Assembly: GCA_012965485.1 (NCBI GenBank)
Contig: DTSF01000333.1
Span: 1 to 21,038, forward strand
DNA length: 21,038 nucleotides
Direction: 5' to 3'
Source of the DNA: Dehalococcoidia bacterium
GTDB lineage: Bacteria > Chloroflexota > Dehalococcoidia > SAR202 > UBA826
Part shown: positions 5,514-14,929 of the stretch, in pieces
How positions within the stretch are numbered: the stretch's first letter is position 1
Layout of the letters: each line of letters starts with the position of its first letter
Program-made: the position numbers and the translations under genes
The notes under the pieces: generated by a model
Database searches by the model: none
What the model was told of the DNA's origin: nothing
What the model saw: only the letters and a program-made list of their open reading frames with translations

Positions 5514-7910
5514 ATGCTCTATCAGTCAAAATTTCGACACCTGCTTTTACCTGCAGTTTTATCTTTCTTAGTCGGCATTCTAGGGTGTGGTGAATTTACA
5601 AAATATGATGAACATGATCTTGCGCAGACCTCTAATCCAATCTCTAGCCCAGGTTCTCCTGTTGCTCCCGGGAGCATATTCAACTCACGAATTAATCACA
5701 CAGCCACTTTTTTAAGGAGTGGGGAAATTTTGGTCGTGGGAGGCGAATCCAATAACGGAGGTATAAGTTCCCTTGAAATATATGACACCGAAAATGGTAG
5801 CTGGGTTAATGGACAGTCATTGCCAAACCCTAGATTTGGGCATACCGCCAATCTCATTGGTAGAGAGTCGTTATTAATCGCAGGAGGGGAGGATGGAGAA
5901 AATCCAACGGCATCTACAGTTGTATACAATGCAAATGCCGACACGTGGACTTCTTCTTTAGATATGCTACAGCCTAGAACGAAACATGCATCCTCCATTC
6001 TCACAGATGGGAGAGTAATTGTAGTTGGAGGCACCAATAGTTCGGGAACTCTTTCTTCCGCAGAAATATATGATCCGGTTCTTCAGCATTGGACATCTTC
6101 AGGAGAATCTCTTTTGCCAAGAATTAGTCATTCGGTAACCGCATTGAAAAATGGCATGATATTAGTGGTTGGTGGCAAAATACCAACAGAAAAATCAAAT
6201 CAGAATTCCCTGTTACTGTGTGAAAATTCAAAGGAAGCTGCTCCATCAGCTGGGGTAACTAAGAGATATCATTGTGAAGATGGTGCTGCGGCCTTAACTG
6301 AGATTTATGATCCAACTAGCAACAGCTGGAAAGAATCCTCCCCTTTATTGACCCCTCGATGGGGACATACTGCTACTTTGCTTGAGGACGGAAGAGTCCT
6401 CGTGGCTGGCGGAACAAATAATTATTCGTCTGTTGTCGAGTCTGAAATTTTTGATCCCAACACTGAAACCTGGGTGTCGGCGGGGCAAATGTTATATGAA
6501 AGAACTGGCCATACTGCTTCTTTGCTTTCTGATGGAAGGGTTTTGATAGCTGGTGGTTTTACTTACGTACCGATCAGTTACTCCGAAATTTATGATGTGA
6601 AAAAAGGTTGGGTGAAAACTGAAAACCTAATGGGCCCTAGACACATGCATTCCGCTGTTTCTCTAAATGACGGGCAAGTTTTAATAATTGCTGGCAAGGC
6701 AGGCCTGTTTATTAATTTAACGAGAGTAGAACTGTACGATTCTGACTCAGGTTCTTGGAGTATAAAAGGAAAAATGCCTGTTGCTTTATGGGGTCACACA
6801 GCAATTCCTTTGGACTGTGGAAATGTACTAATAGTAGGAGGCAAACGAAATGACGGTAGTTCTTTAAATTTAGCATATTTGTTTGATGCAACCACTGGCG
6901 GATATCAAACGACAGGAAAATTGAATGTACCTAGATTTGGTCACTCAGCGACTAAAATTACAGACGGGTCCGTGGTAGTGGCTGGCGGATACATTAACCC
7001 TTCATTTCAATCAGATTCAGTTGAGATTCTAAAGCCGAACAAATTCGGTTCTTATGAGTGGGTCCTTGCTAAGTCAATGCCGATACCTCTTGAGCGGCAT
7101 TCGGCTATTTATATTGGAGGAGGAAAGTTATTTCTCACCGGTGGTTGGAACGGTTCAAGTCCTGCCTCAAATACGTGGATCTTCGATTTCGCTAACAATT
7201 TATGGGATGCTGGCCCTCCAATGAAAGACGCGAGGTGGGGTCATTCAATGGTTCGGCTTAATGACAAAACCGTTTTGATCTCGGGTGGTGTTGGGGACGA
7301 TGGGTTACCGTTGTCATCGGTTGAAAAATACGATTCAATGAATTCTTCTATAGAGTTGTTGTCTTCGATGCAAGAAGCTCGTAGTGGCCACAGGCTTCTT
7401 AAAGACAAAAATGGGGATGTTTATGCGATTGGCGGATATGGTTCCGAGGGTACTTCTTTGCCGTCATTCGAAAAATATCGCGTAAATTCCAATCAATGGA
7501 ATAAATTACCTGATATGTCAGAAGCAAGGTCACACCATTCCGCGATAATTCTTAAGGATGAAAATATTCTCATCACTGGGGGAACCCAGGACTATAACAC
7601 CCCTTCAGGTACCGCAGAATTATTTGATATGAAATCTGGGCAGTGGAAATCGGCTGGAAGTATGAGGGAAGCTAGGATGGGCCATGTGTCTTATCAGTTT
7701 GATAGTAAAAATGGGTTTAACTGCCCCGGTTTTAATACCCTTGGCGAGGTATTTATCATGGGTGGATATGGTCTGAGTGCGATGGACTCTGTAGAGGTTT
7801 ATAGGCCAGGTGGTGGAGGGTGGTCGGCCTTTGAGTCTATCGTTCGAGGTTCTACAAAGGATAATTTCATTAGGTTAGTGAAGGGAATATCGCAAAATTG
7901 GCATCGCTAA
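5514..7910 (+). CDS. Kelch-repeat lipoprotein with 14 repeats
   Basis: The protein is 798 residues from the ATG at 5514. It opens with a lipoprotein signal: basic N-region, hydrophobic LLLPAVLSFLVGI, then ILGC with Cys25 as the likely lipidated residue. A Ser/Pro-rich linker (26-60) leads to 14 kelch units, each with an (x)H(S/T)A start, a strand of type GRVLVVGG and a Y-x-x-x-x-x-x-W end. The first begins near residue 61 and the last near 745. Fourteen units fit two seven-bladed propellers, though 6+8 is possible. The fourth unit carries an insert with two Cys (LLLC...YHC) that may form a disulfide. Kelch propellers bind proteins or glycans; here it should sit outside the cytoplasmic membrane. 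It overlaps the next gene by 13 bases, so it is probably co-transcribed with both FtsX genes. An in-frame ATG at 5463 gives 815 residues but a poor signal peptide. Confidence 0.85.
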   Translation: MLYQSKFRHLLLPAVLSFLVGILGCGEFTKYDEHDLAQTSNPISSPGSPVAPGSIFNSRINHTATFLRSGEILVVGGESNNGGISSLEIYDTENGSWVNGQSLPNPRFGHTANLIGRESLLIAGGEDGENPTASTVVYNANADTWTSSLDMLQPRTKHASSILTDGRVIVVGGTNSSGTLSSAEIYDPVLQHWTSSGESLLPRISHSVTALKNGMILVVGGKIPTEKSNQNSLLLCENSKEAAPSAGVTKRYHCEDGAAALTEIYDPTSNSWKESSPLLTPRWGHTATLLEDGRVLVAGGTNNYSSVVESEIFDPNTETWVSAGQMLYERTGHTASLLSDGRVLIAGGFTYVPISYSEIYDVKKGWVKTENLMGPRHMHSAVSLNDGQVLIIAGKAGLFINLTRVELYDSDSGSWSIKGKMPVALWGHTAIPLDCGNVLIVGGKRNDGSSLNLAYLFDATTGGYQTTGKLNVPRFGHSATKITDGSVVVAGGYINPSFQSDSVEILKPNKFGSYEWVLAKSMPIPLERHSAIYIGGGKLFLTGGWNGSSPASNTWIFDFANNLWDAGPPMKDARWGHSMVRLNDKTVLISGGVGDDGLPLSSVEKYDSMNSSIELLSSMQEARSGHRLLKDKNGDVYAIGGYGSEGTSLPSFEKYRVNSNQWNKLPDMSEARSHHSAIILKDENILITGGTQDYNTPSGTAELFDMKSGQWKSAGSMREARMGHVSYQFDSKNGFNCPGFNTLGEVFIMGGYGLSAMDSVEVYRPGGGGWSAFESIVRGSTKDNFIRLVKGISQNWHR

Positions 7911-10900
7911 ACTTTTTCTCCCTAGTTGTAAGGCGATCATTCAATGACCGCCGTCTCATTTTACCCATATTATCAGGCATGCTTGTGGCTACCACCTTGA
8001 TGTCTTCTGCACCAATGTATCTGGCCGCTTTGGATCAACAGGGCGTAAGGCAGTCAGTAGATTTAACTACCAGAAATAAGTCTGAAAACTATCTGGCACT
8101 GGAAATGTTCGTGTCTTCCATGGTTCTGGACGAGGAACGCATTGTTCGTTCAGATGAATTGATACAGCAAGCTGTGAACTTGTATTGGTCAGAAGCAATT
8201 GTTGGTTTAAACCGGTATCTAAAAACGGATGGGTTCAGTTTCTACAGGTCATCGGAATCGGCAATAAGGGACCTAGAGAATGGCCCCGCGAGATCGCTTG
8301 AGGGGTATTTTCACAGTTTTCAGGATATGGAGAGAGAGGTTGATTACATCATAGGATCATCACCAACTCCCGATTTCCAATACCACCCAGATGGCCCGTT
8401 ACTAGAGGTCTCTCTCTCTACAGGTTTGGCGGAAAAACTGTCAATTGAATACGGGGATGTTTTACTGGGGGTTCCCTATCCTGATAGCAGGATCAAATTG
8501 GGAGTTAGAGTGAGCGGAATTTTTGAGCCCCTGGATCCATATGACCCCATCTGGAAAGACGATATGGATAGATTTCTAATGCCAGTGATTCCCAAAGAGG
8601 AAGGCTCCGAAGTGCCTGAAAAATGGTGGGAGGACCAAAAATATTATCTGGCTTTTTTTATATCTGAAGAAGCTATGATGAATTCAATTCCGCTGGCCTA
8701 CCCCGGGTCGATGGTTGAGGCACGTTGGGATCAGCAAATCAATAACCTAATTTTAAGAGAATGGACTAGGGCTGAAATCGTCAGTTCTATTGATGGTCTT
8801 GACGGATTGCTTACTAAACGAATACCGGGGTTTCAACTTAGATCTGGGATAATTCTGATGTTAAAGGAATTTAAAACCCAAAGTTTTTTTTCCAGCATTC
8901 CCCTGTTGTTATTTTTTGCTGTGATAGGTTCTTCCCTTTTATATTTCGTATTTATGGTAAGTTCGTACCTCATGCCGGCCAGAGAATCAGATATTTCTCT
9001 AATAAAGATCCGAGGCGCCTCTCGGTTCGCTGTTTTTCGGCAATATGGATTGGAAGGGCTTTTGTTGTTTTTGGTCTCAATCATCTTCGCCCCAATTTTT
9101 GCCTTCTGCCTCGTATCTTTGTCGGGTATATTGCCTTATTTCCACAATATTTCAGATGGTAAATTATTGCCGACAACGTTGTCCTGGACCCCTTTTATGC
9201 TCTCATTTGGATTTGGAGGATTGTGTTTCATCGCTTTTTTATTACCTCCTATTTTACGAACTTCAGGAGGAATAGTCACTAGGCGACGTTATTTAGGCAG
9301 ACCTGAATCTGTGACCTTTATTCAAAGGTATTATCTAGATTTGGCATTTCTGTTTATTTGTGCTGTTCTCTTGTATGAAATTAAAGCCAGAGGGCAGCTT
9401 TCATCAGGAGGGCTAGAAAGAGTTTCCGGTATAAATGAGGCTCTGTTATTTGCTCCGATTTTGCTGCTCTTCTCTGTGGCTATGTTGTCTTTCAGAATAT
9501 TTCCCATCCTCGTTAAATTTATGACGGGAGAATCTTCAAGTCTCGTCTTGTTGATGGGTACTCTTTCTGTAATATCTTTGTTATTAAACATTTTTTACGA
9601 CCTGTTAACTGATTCAGATAAATTGGGGTTGTTATTATCCGTATTTGTTTTTCTGCTACTTTTAATTGGCCTGTTGGCCTGTTTTAAAGTATCAAATAAA
9701 TACGGCAAATTTATTTCTTTTACTTTCATACTGGGGGCATCATTGATATATGGGTTTTATGCTTCTGAAGGAGATGTCATACCCTTCTCCCTTACAAAAT
9801 GGGTTTTGGGTTTTTCCAGTATGCTGACAGGCATTTTCTTTTTATTGAGTAGTCTCAAAAAATCCTACCCACCTTGGATATCTCTTATGCTGTGGAATAT
9901 GTCCCGGAACCCTTTACAGTACACGTGGTTAGTCGTTCTTTTGGTATTGTCATCTGGAGTGGCAGTTTTATCGGCTACATTGGGGTCAACTTTAGATCAC
10001 AGTTATAGGGATAAAATCGCCTACGATGTAGGGTCGGACGCGAGGATAGTTCTTTCTTCGCTTGGGTCAGCAGGTCGGATTCATTCCGTCGCTAGCCTCT
10101 CCAATTTTTTTGATAATCTTTCAGGCGTGCATAAATTTTCAAAAGCGAAGAGAGGTATTGGAAATATTGGCCAAGGAGCGGGCTCTTTTACATTTGATTA
10201 TTTAGCTTTTGAAACAGGCAAAATTGCCTTGTGGGGCAGGGAAGATTTTTCGGTGCAGTCGACCGATATTCTGCTCGCTGACATGTCAAGTGAAGTAAAG
10301 GTTCCAGCTATCGAGATACCGATCGGCACGACAGAAATAGGTATAAATGTTAAGCCTGACTCAAATTATCCACTCGTATCTTTATGGTTGATACTAAGAG
10401 ATGCAAACCTTAAATATAAAGTTATAACATTGGGCACACCGGATCCATTCAACTGGGCGAAAAAAAAATCCGCGATTCCGGACTCCCTAGCGGAGCCTAT
10501 TCAGTTGGTTTCCGTACAAATAAGTGAGCCAGGCCTTGGTGCATCGGGTACTCCAGGGAAGATGTTTTTTGACGATGTCTTTGCTATTTTGAACGGCGAA
10601 GAGGTCATATTGGAGGATTTTGAAGATTATTCTGAATGGGTGGTCATTCCTACCACCAATGGGCTAGGTGATTCTATTTCCATTCAAGAGGACGCTGCTG
10701 TATCAGGTAGATATGGATTCTCATTCGAGTTTGGCAAAGAGATGAACAATGGAGTTAGAGGTTTATTTTGGGGAACCTATGGGTCATATTTGCCTGTGCT
10801 TGTAAGTCAGACATTTATTGACAATAGCGGGTTTGGATTTGGAGACTATTTATTGCTGGATATCTCGCAAACTCTAGTTATTGGTAAAATAACAGGTGTA

Positions 10901-11572
10901 GTAGATTTTTTCCCAACGCTAGATCCCGGAACCGCGGGATTTTTGATTGCAGATCTTGATGCTGTTATGTATTTATCTTCCCTGACTAATCTGCATGCCC
11001 TGAGCTCTGTGAACGAGATTTTTCTGGACCTAAATGATTCAGTGGATGACACGATGACTGCTATTTCCAACAAAGTTGGGAAAGGAGGACAAGTCTATGC
11101 TACCAAAGATTTATTAGAAAAATTAGACAATGACCCTCTTATCTCAGCAGGATGGAAATTGATGTCATCTATTTCCATCACAGTTGCTCTTTACATAGCA
11201 GTTCTTGGATATTTTATTCATATGATCTTTTTGTCGGGCCAAATTAAATCTAGAATGGGTACTTTACGATCCTTAGGTATGACTTTATCGCAAAGTTTTA
11301 GAATGATTTTTGTTGAGCAGATGCTAATAATTCTCTTGGGGGTAGGTTTAGGAACTTGGACGGGAGTGGGTATGACCCGTCTCATGGTTTCAGCAATTAC
11401 AACTACGGACAATGCTGCCCCCTTGGTTCCTCCTGCCTTAATCACGATTGATTCCTTCTCATTGTTAATATGTGCAGGCATATTTCTGGTCCTATTTACG
11501 TTTATGGTCATATGGATCAGTTTTTATTTTTTCCGATTGAATCTTGGTACTTTGTCCAGGTTGGAAGATTAA
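7898..11572 (+). CDS. Giant FtsX/MacB-type ABC3 permease, first of a pair, with four extra membrane helices
   Basis: This 1224-residue membrane protein has the duplicated ABC3 permease plan: TM1 (about 20-42), a large outer domain (45-325), three helices (330-452), a second half opening with helices near 478-538 and 674-698, a second outer domain (about 700-1085), and three final helices (about 1085-1110, 1131-1160, 1186-1214). The MGTLRSLGMT loop and EQMLIILLG helix near the end are FtsX-like. Compared with its neighbour it has about 100 extra residues (about 545-655) forming four more helices. The second outer domain contains a jelly-roll-like stretch (about 802-948: LWLILRDA, MFFDDVFAIL, DFEDYSEW, SGRYGFSFEF). 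The family normally works with an ATPase in substrate export or signal transmission across the membrane; none is encoded here. Start TTG at 7898, preceded by AAGGGA 11 bases upstream, overlaps the kelch gene. Confidence 0.88.
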   Translation: MASLNFFSLVVRRSFNDRRLILPILSGMLVATTLMSSAPMYLAALDQQGVRQSVDLTTRNKSENYLALEMFVSSMVLDEERIVRSDELIQQAVNLYWSEAIVGLNRYLKTDGFSFYRSSESAIRDLENGPARSLEGYFHSFQDMEREVDYIIGSSPTPDFQYHPDGPLLEVSLSTGLAEKLSIEYGDVLLGVPYPDSRIKLGVRVSGIFEPLDPYDPIWKDDMDRFLMPVIPKEEGSEVPEKWWEDQKYYLAFFISEEAMMNSIPLAYPGSMVEARWDQQINNLILREWTRAEIVSSIDGLDGLLTKRIPGFQLRSGIILMLKEFKTQSFFSSIPLLLFFAVIGSSLLYFVFMVSSYLMPARESDISLIKIRGASRFAVFRQYGLEGLLLFLVSIIFAPIFAFCLVSLSGILPYFHNISDGKLLPTTLSWTPFMLSFGFGGLCFIAFLLPPILRTSGGIVTRRRYLGRPESVTFIQRYYLDLAFLFICAVLLYEIKARGQLSSGGLERVSGINEALLFAPILLLFSVAMLSFRIFPILVKFMTGESSSLVLLMGTLSVISLLLNIFYDLLTDSDKLGLLLSVFVFLLLLIGLLACFKVSNKYGKFISFTFILGASLIYGFYASEGDVIPFSLTKWVLGFSSMLTGIFFLLSSLKKSYPPWISLMLWNMSRNPLQYTWLVVLLVLSSGVAVLSATLGSTLDHSYRDKIAYDVGSDARIVLSSLGSAGRIHSVASLSNFFDNLSGVHKFSKAKRGIGNIGQGAGSFTFDYLAFETGKIALWGREDFSVQSTDILLADMSSEVKVPAIEIPIGTTEIGINVKPDSNYPLVSLWLILRDANLKYKVITLGTPDPFNWAKKKSAIPDSLAEPIQLVSVQISEPGLGASGTPGKMFFDDVFAILNGEEVILEDFEDYSEWVVIPTTNGLGDSISIQEDAAVSGRYGFSFEFGKEMNNGVRGLFWGTYGSYLPVLVSQTFIDNSGFGFGDYLLLDISQTLVIGKITGVVDFFPTLDPGTAGFLIADLDAVMYLSSLTNLHALSSVNEIFLDLNDSVDDTMTAISNKVGKGGQVYATKDLLEKLDNDPLISAGWKLMSSISITVALYIAVLGYFIHMIFLSGQIKSRMGTLRSLGMTLSQSFRMIFVEQMLIILLGVGLGTWTGVGMTRLMVSAITTTDNAAPLVPPALITIDSFSLLICAGIFLVLFTFMVIWISFYFFRLNLGTLSRLED

Positions 11573-11575
11573 GTG

Positions 11576-14500
11576 ATGGAGATGGAGGGGTTTGCGAAAA
11601 TTATTAGGGTTTGGCCCCTGATAGTAAAACGATTGATAGTGAATTGGAGAACGCTGTCTACCGTGATCATTGGGGTAGTTTTGGCTTGTTCAATTATGTC
11701 TGGCACCGTGGTATTTTTCGATTCACTTAAAGAGATAGCCCTGGACGATGTTCTTAAATCCCTGGATAAGGAAGAGATAAACATATTGGTGCAGGCTGAA
11801 AAAGGTCCAACTAACGTTGAGGAAGCCTCAACTTTGAATGAAAGGATCTATTCTTTTTCCGAAGGATTGCTTTCTTCTCATGTTAGTGAAGTTTTACATG
11901 GGGGAAGAACCACAACCTTTTTCTTTAGTTACCCGGGCCAGGAACAAAATGCAGGAAAAGACAATGCACGAACATTTTTCGCATACCTACCAAACTTGCA
12001 GTCCCATATAACCATTACGGATGGATTTTTTTTGGGGAATGGGCTCGGGGAATTAACATCAGAAGAGATTTCTGTCATTAAGGTATTAGTAAATGTCCAG
12101 GATGCGGCAAATTTCGGACTTCGGGTCGGTGATCGCATATCAGCAGTGCCTTATTGGGAGGATTCTGTTTCCCATGTGACAGCGGAAATTGCTGGAACCT
12201 TTGAAAAAAATAACCAAGATGATTTGTATTGGTCTATTGAACAAAAAGGTTTCATGTATTCAGCCAGTGATTCGTTCAAAACCATACCGTTGTATTTGAA
12301 TGAGGATGTCTATATGGGACACCTTGCCTCAAAATTCCTTGATTTAGAAACCACCTACGTTTGGATGTTTGATATAGACAGGGAAAGTATAAATTCCTCA
12401 AATGCCTCGAATTTGGCGTCGAATATAACCTATTTTGGGAACCGATTAGAATCAGAGTTAAACAGGTTCGTCATTCGCACTGAGCTAGATAAGTCTTTGC
12501 AAAGCTATGACACACGTATTTTGTTCACGAAACTTCAAATGTATGTTGTCCTAATAATGATCACCTTTGTCGTGCTTTATTATGTGGTAGCACTCTCTTC
12601 ATTGGTAGTTGAAGAGAGACGTTTTGAGGTTTCCAAGCTCAGGAGTAGAGGTGCTAGCTCGTCACAAATATTGAGTGTATTTGTCATCGAAGGAGCTACC
12701 ATCTCATTTTTCGCCACCTTGCTTGGTCCGTTAATTGCCGTAGGCGGAATCAGCCTGTTGGGATTCTTGCCAGGGTTCCATGAAATTAATGATGGTGCTT
12801 TTCTTTCTACTCGGTTAACTTATCAAGCCTTATTTATGAGTATATTGGGGGGTATTTTAAGTTTCCTAGCTTTAATGATTCCATCTATCCAAGCCTCAAG
12901 GTTGACGGTGTCTGACGAAAGAACCAAATCGAACAGGCCAAATCGACTCACGTTTATATCTCGATACTACATTGATGTCATAGTCCTATTAGTTTCTTTA
13001 TTTTTATTTAATCAATTGAATGAGCAAGGTTCGATGGCAGCACGGGGGTTTTTGGGCGATGTTAAGGTCAATCAAATTATGTTAGCTGTCCCAGCTATTA
13101 TGTTGATTGCTTCCGCTCTGGTTATATTGAGGATATTTCCACTTGTCATGAGCATTGCAAGCCGGGTGTTATCTAGGTATTTACCGGTTGGTGTTACTTT
13201 GGTCATGTGGCAAATTTCACGTAACCCTTCTAATTATTCAAGACTGGTTTTACTTTTAATTTTGATGACTGGGCTTGGTATGTTTGTCTCTAGTTTTGGT
13301 GGAACCCTCAATAAAAATTTTGAAGACCGTGTTTACTATACCCATGGCTCTGATATTAGGCTAAGTTCAGTTTCACTTAATGTCAGAGGGATGAGTAAAC
13401 CCCTCACAAAAGAAATAGAATCTATAAATGGCGTGTCGACCGTTAGCCCGTCCGCTCGATTGATAGGTACTGATGTAACAAAAACATTTGGGTCTGATTC
13501 TGTAACTATCCTTGGTATCGATACTAATAAGTTTGAACAAAGCGCGTGGTATAGAGACGATTTCTCAGAATCTTCATTATCAAAAATTTCCAATACCTTG
13601 CAAGAGACAGATACCAAAGGAATTGAATTGCCGGATAGGTCCCGATCATTTGGAGTATTGGTTAAATCCGATAAAAGTAGGCCAACTACGGTGTTGGTAG
13701 CTAGAATGAAAGACAAAAATGGCAGATATTTGTCATACGATTTAGGTAGGTTGGACAGTGGTGGATGGACTCTGAAGCAAGTGGAAATCTTCGGTGATAG
13801 AGGAAGATTTCAAGTGTTTCCGGCGCGACCGCTGACATTGATGTCGATAGGTATAGTTGAAACTATTCCTCAAAAAAAATTAACTTCCGGTTCTATTTTA
13901 ATAGATAGTGTCAGGGTAAGATTGGCAACTGGTGAAGTGGTTAATTTGGAAGATTTCAGGGATATTAACGGTTGGCAAATAATAGATTCCTCAATCTCAT
14001 CCGCAAATGATAGGTTAGGAATTTCAGAAATAAGTGCGAAATCAGATTCTTCAGCCATTTTTACCTGGTCTGAAGGTCCTCCAATTACAATGCGAGGCAT
14101 TTATCCTTCTACAAAATTTAAACCTATTTCCGCCATTGTTAATTCCGATTTCTTAATTAACACCCGATATTCTTTGGGTGACCAGCTAAAGTTATCAATA
14201 GGTGGTCGGCGAATTGATGTGGTATTGCGTGATAAAGTCAAGTATTTTCCTACTATCAATCCTATCGAGGACGATTTTATAGTAGTTGGATTGGACCCAC
14301 TGATTCACCGGCTTAATATTAGCTCTTTGTTTGGAAGTACCGATCCAAACGAGTTTTGGATCGATTATGAGGACGGAATTACAAATGAAACCAAGATGCG
14401 CCTCAAAGAGGATTTGATTAATGATCCTCCTTTTCCCTACGGCAAATTTTGGGATACAGAATCCATGCTTGAGATCAATCGTGTTGATCCATTAGTCAAA

Positions 14501-14929
14501 GCTGGTTGGCATGCAATATTGGTAATCGCCTTTGGCTCAATTTTGCTTTTAAGCGCGATCGGATTTTTTTCTCATGCCTACATATCATATAGAAACCGGC
14601 GGTTCCAGTTCGCGTTACTTAGAACCCTTGGGTTTTCTACTCGTCAGCTCATAACAACTATTTGGGTGGAACAGGTTTTAATAATCATGCTAGGAATGAT
14701 TGTTGGAACCTGGATGGGAGGAAGGTTATCAGAAGCGGTTATGCCGTTTTTGAGTAGTGATGATTATGGCAATCAGGTAATTCCACCATTTGTGCTACAA
14801 GTAGATTGGGTTAATCTATTGATAACTTATGGGGTGATGATCCTAATTTTTGCTGCCGTCATAGGATTCCTGATTTTCTTAGCACGGAGACTCGTATTAA
14901 ACAAAATGTTGAGGCTTGGAGATACTTAA
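11576..14929 (+). CDS. FtsX/MacB-type ABC3 permease, second of a pair
   Basis: The protein has 1117 residues and is clearly related to the preceding permease. Shared blocks include the RYY(I/L)D helix, the W(Q/N)(I/M)SRNP segment before a central helix, and the LRTLGFSTRQL loop with WVEQVLIIMLG near the C-terminus. About ten helices are visible: one near 26-50, three at 321-440, three at 463-578 and three at 972-1105. Outer domains lie at about 50-320 and 580-970. The second includes a jelly-roll-like stretch (about 682-833: VARMKDKNGR, ILIDSVRVRL, NLEDFRDINGW). ATG at 11576 is chosen because GGAAGA ends 7 bases before it; a GTG at 11573 directly follows the upstream stop and is equally possible. 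The two permeases probably form a heterodimer. The ATP-binding partner is not in the window, so the transported or sensed substrate is unknown. Confidence 0.88.
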   Translation: MEMEGFAKIIRVWPLIVKRLIVNWRTLSTVIIGVVLACSIMSGTVVFFDSLKEIALDDVLKSLDKEEINILVQAEKGPTNVEEASTLNERIYSFSEGLLSSHVSEVLHGGRTTTFFFSYPGQEQNAGKDNARTFFAYLPNLQSHITITDGFFLGNGLGELTSEEISVIKVLVNVQDAANFGLRVGDRISAVPYWEDSVSHVTAEIAGTFEKNNQDDLYWSIEQKGFMYSASDSFKTIPLYLNEDVYMGHLASKFLDLETTYVWMFDIDRESINSSNASNLASNITYFGNRLESELNRFVIRTELDKSLQSYDTRILFTKLQMYVVLIMITFVVLYYVVALSSLVVEERRFEVSKLRSRGASSSQILSVFVIEGATISFFATLLGPLIAVGGISLLGFLPGFHEINDGAFLSTRLTYQALFMSILGGILSFLALMIPSIQASRLTVSDERTKSNRPNRLTFISRYYIDVIVLLVSLFLFNQLNEQGSMAARGFLGDVKVNQIMLAVPAIMLIASALVILRIFPLVMSIASRVLSRYLPVGVTLVMWQISRNPSNYSRLVLLLILMTGLGMFVSSFGGTLNKNFEDRVYYTHGSDIRLSSVSLNVRGMSKPLTKEIESINGVSTVSPSARLIGTDVTKTFGSDSVTILGIDTNKFEQSAWYRDDFSESSLSKISNTLQETDTKGIELPDRSRSFGVLVKSDKSRPTTVLVARMKDKNGRYLSYDLGRLDSGGWTLKQVEIFGDRGRFQVFPARPLTLMSIGIVETIPQKKLTSGSILIDSVRVRLATGEVVNLEDFRDINGWQIIDSSISSANDRLGISEISAKSDSSAIFTWSEGPPITMRGIYPSTKFKPISAIVNSDFLINTRYSLGDQLKLSIGGRRIDVVLRDKVKYFPTINPIEDDFIVVGLDPLIHRLNISSLFGSTDPNEFWIDYEDGITNETKMRLKEDLINDPPFPYGKFWDTESMLEINRVDPLVKAGWHAILVIAFGSILLLSAIGFFSHAYISYRNRRFQFALLRTLGFSTRQLITTIWVEQVLIIMLGMIVGTWMGGRLSEAVMPFLSSDDYGNQVIPPFVLQVDWVNLLITYGVMILIFAAVIGFLIFLARRLVLNKMLRLGDT

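Noticed and set aside
5231..5593. Plus-strand ORF of 120 residues across the divergent region
   Set aside because: It is antisense to the hypothetical gene and overlaps the kelch signal peptide in another frame, with no ribosome site or recognisable domain.
5690..7840. DNA tandem repeat array
   Set aside because: The repetition is at protein level (kelch units); the nucleotide copies are too diverged to be a DNA repeat.
13336..13716. Minus-strand ORF of 126 residues inside the second permease
   Set aside because: It lies wholly within a well-supported gene and shows no start signal or domain; it is a shadow frame.
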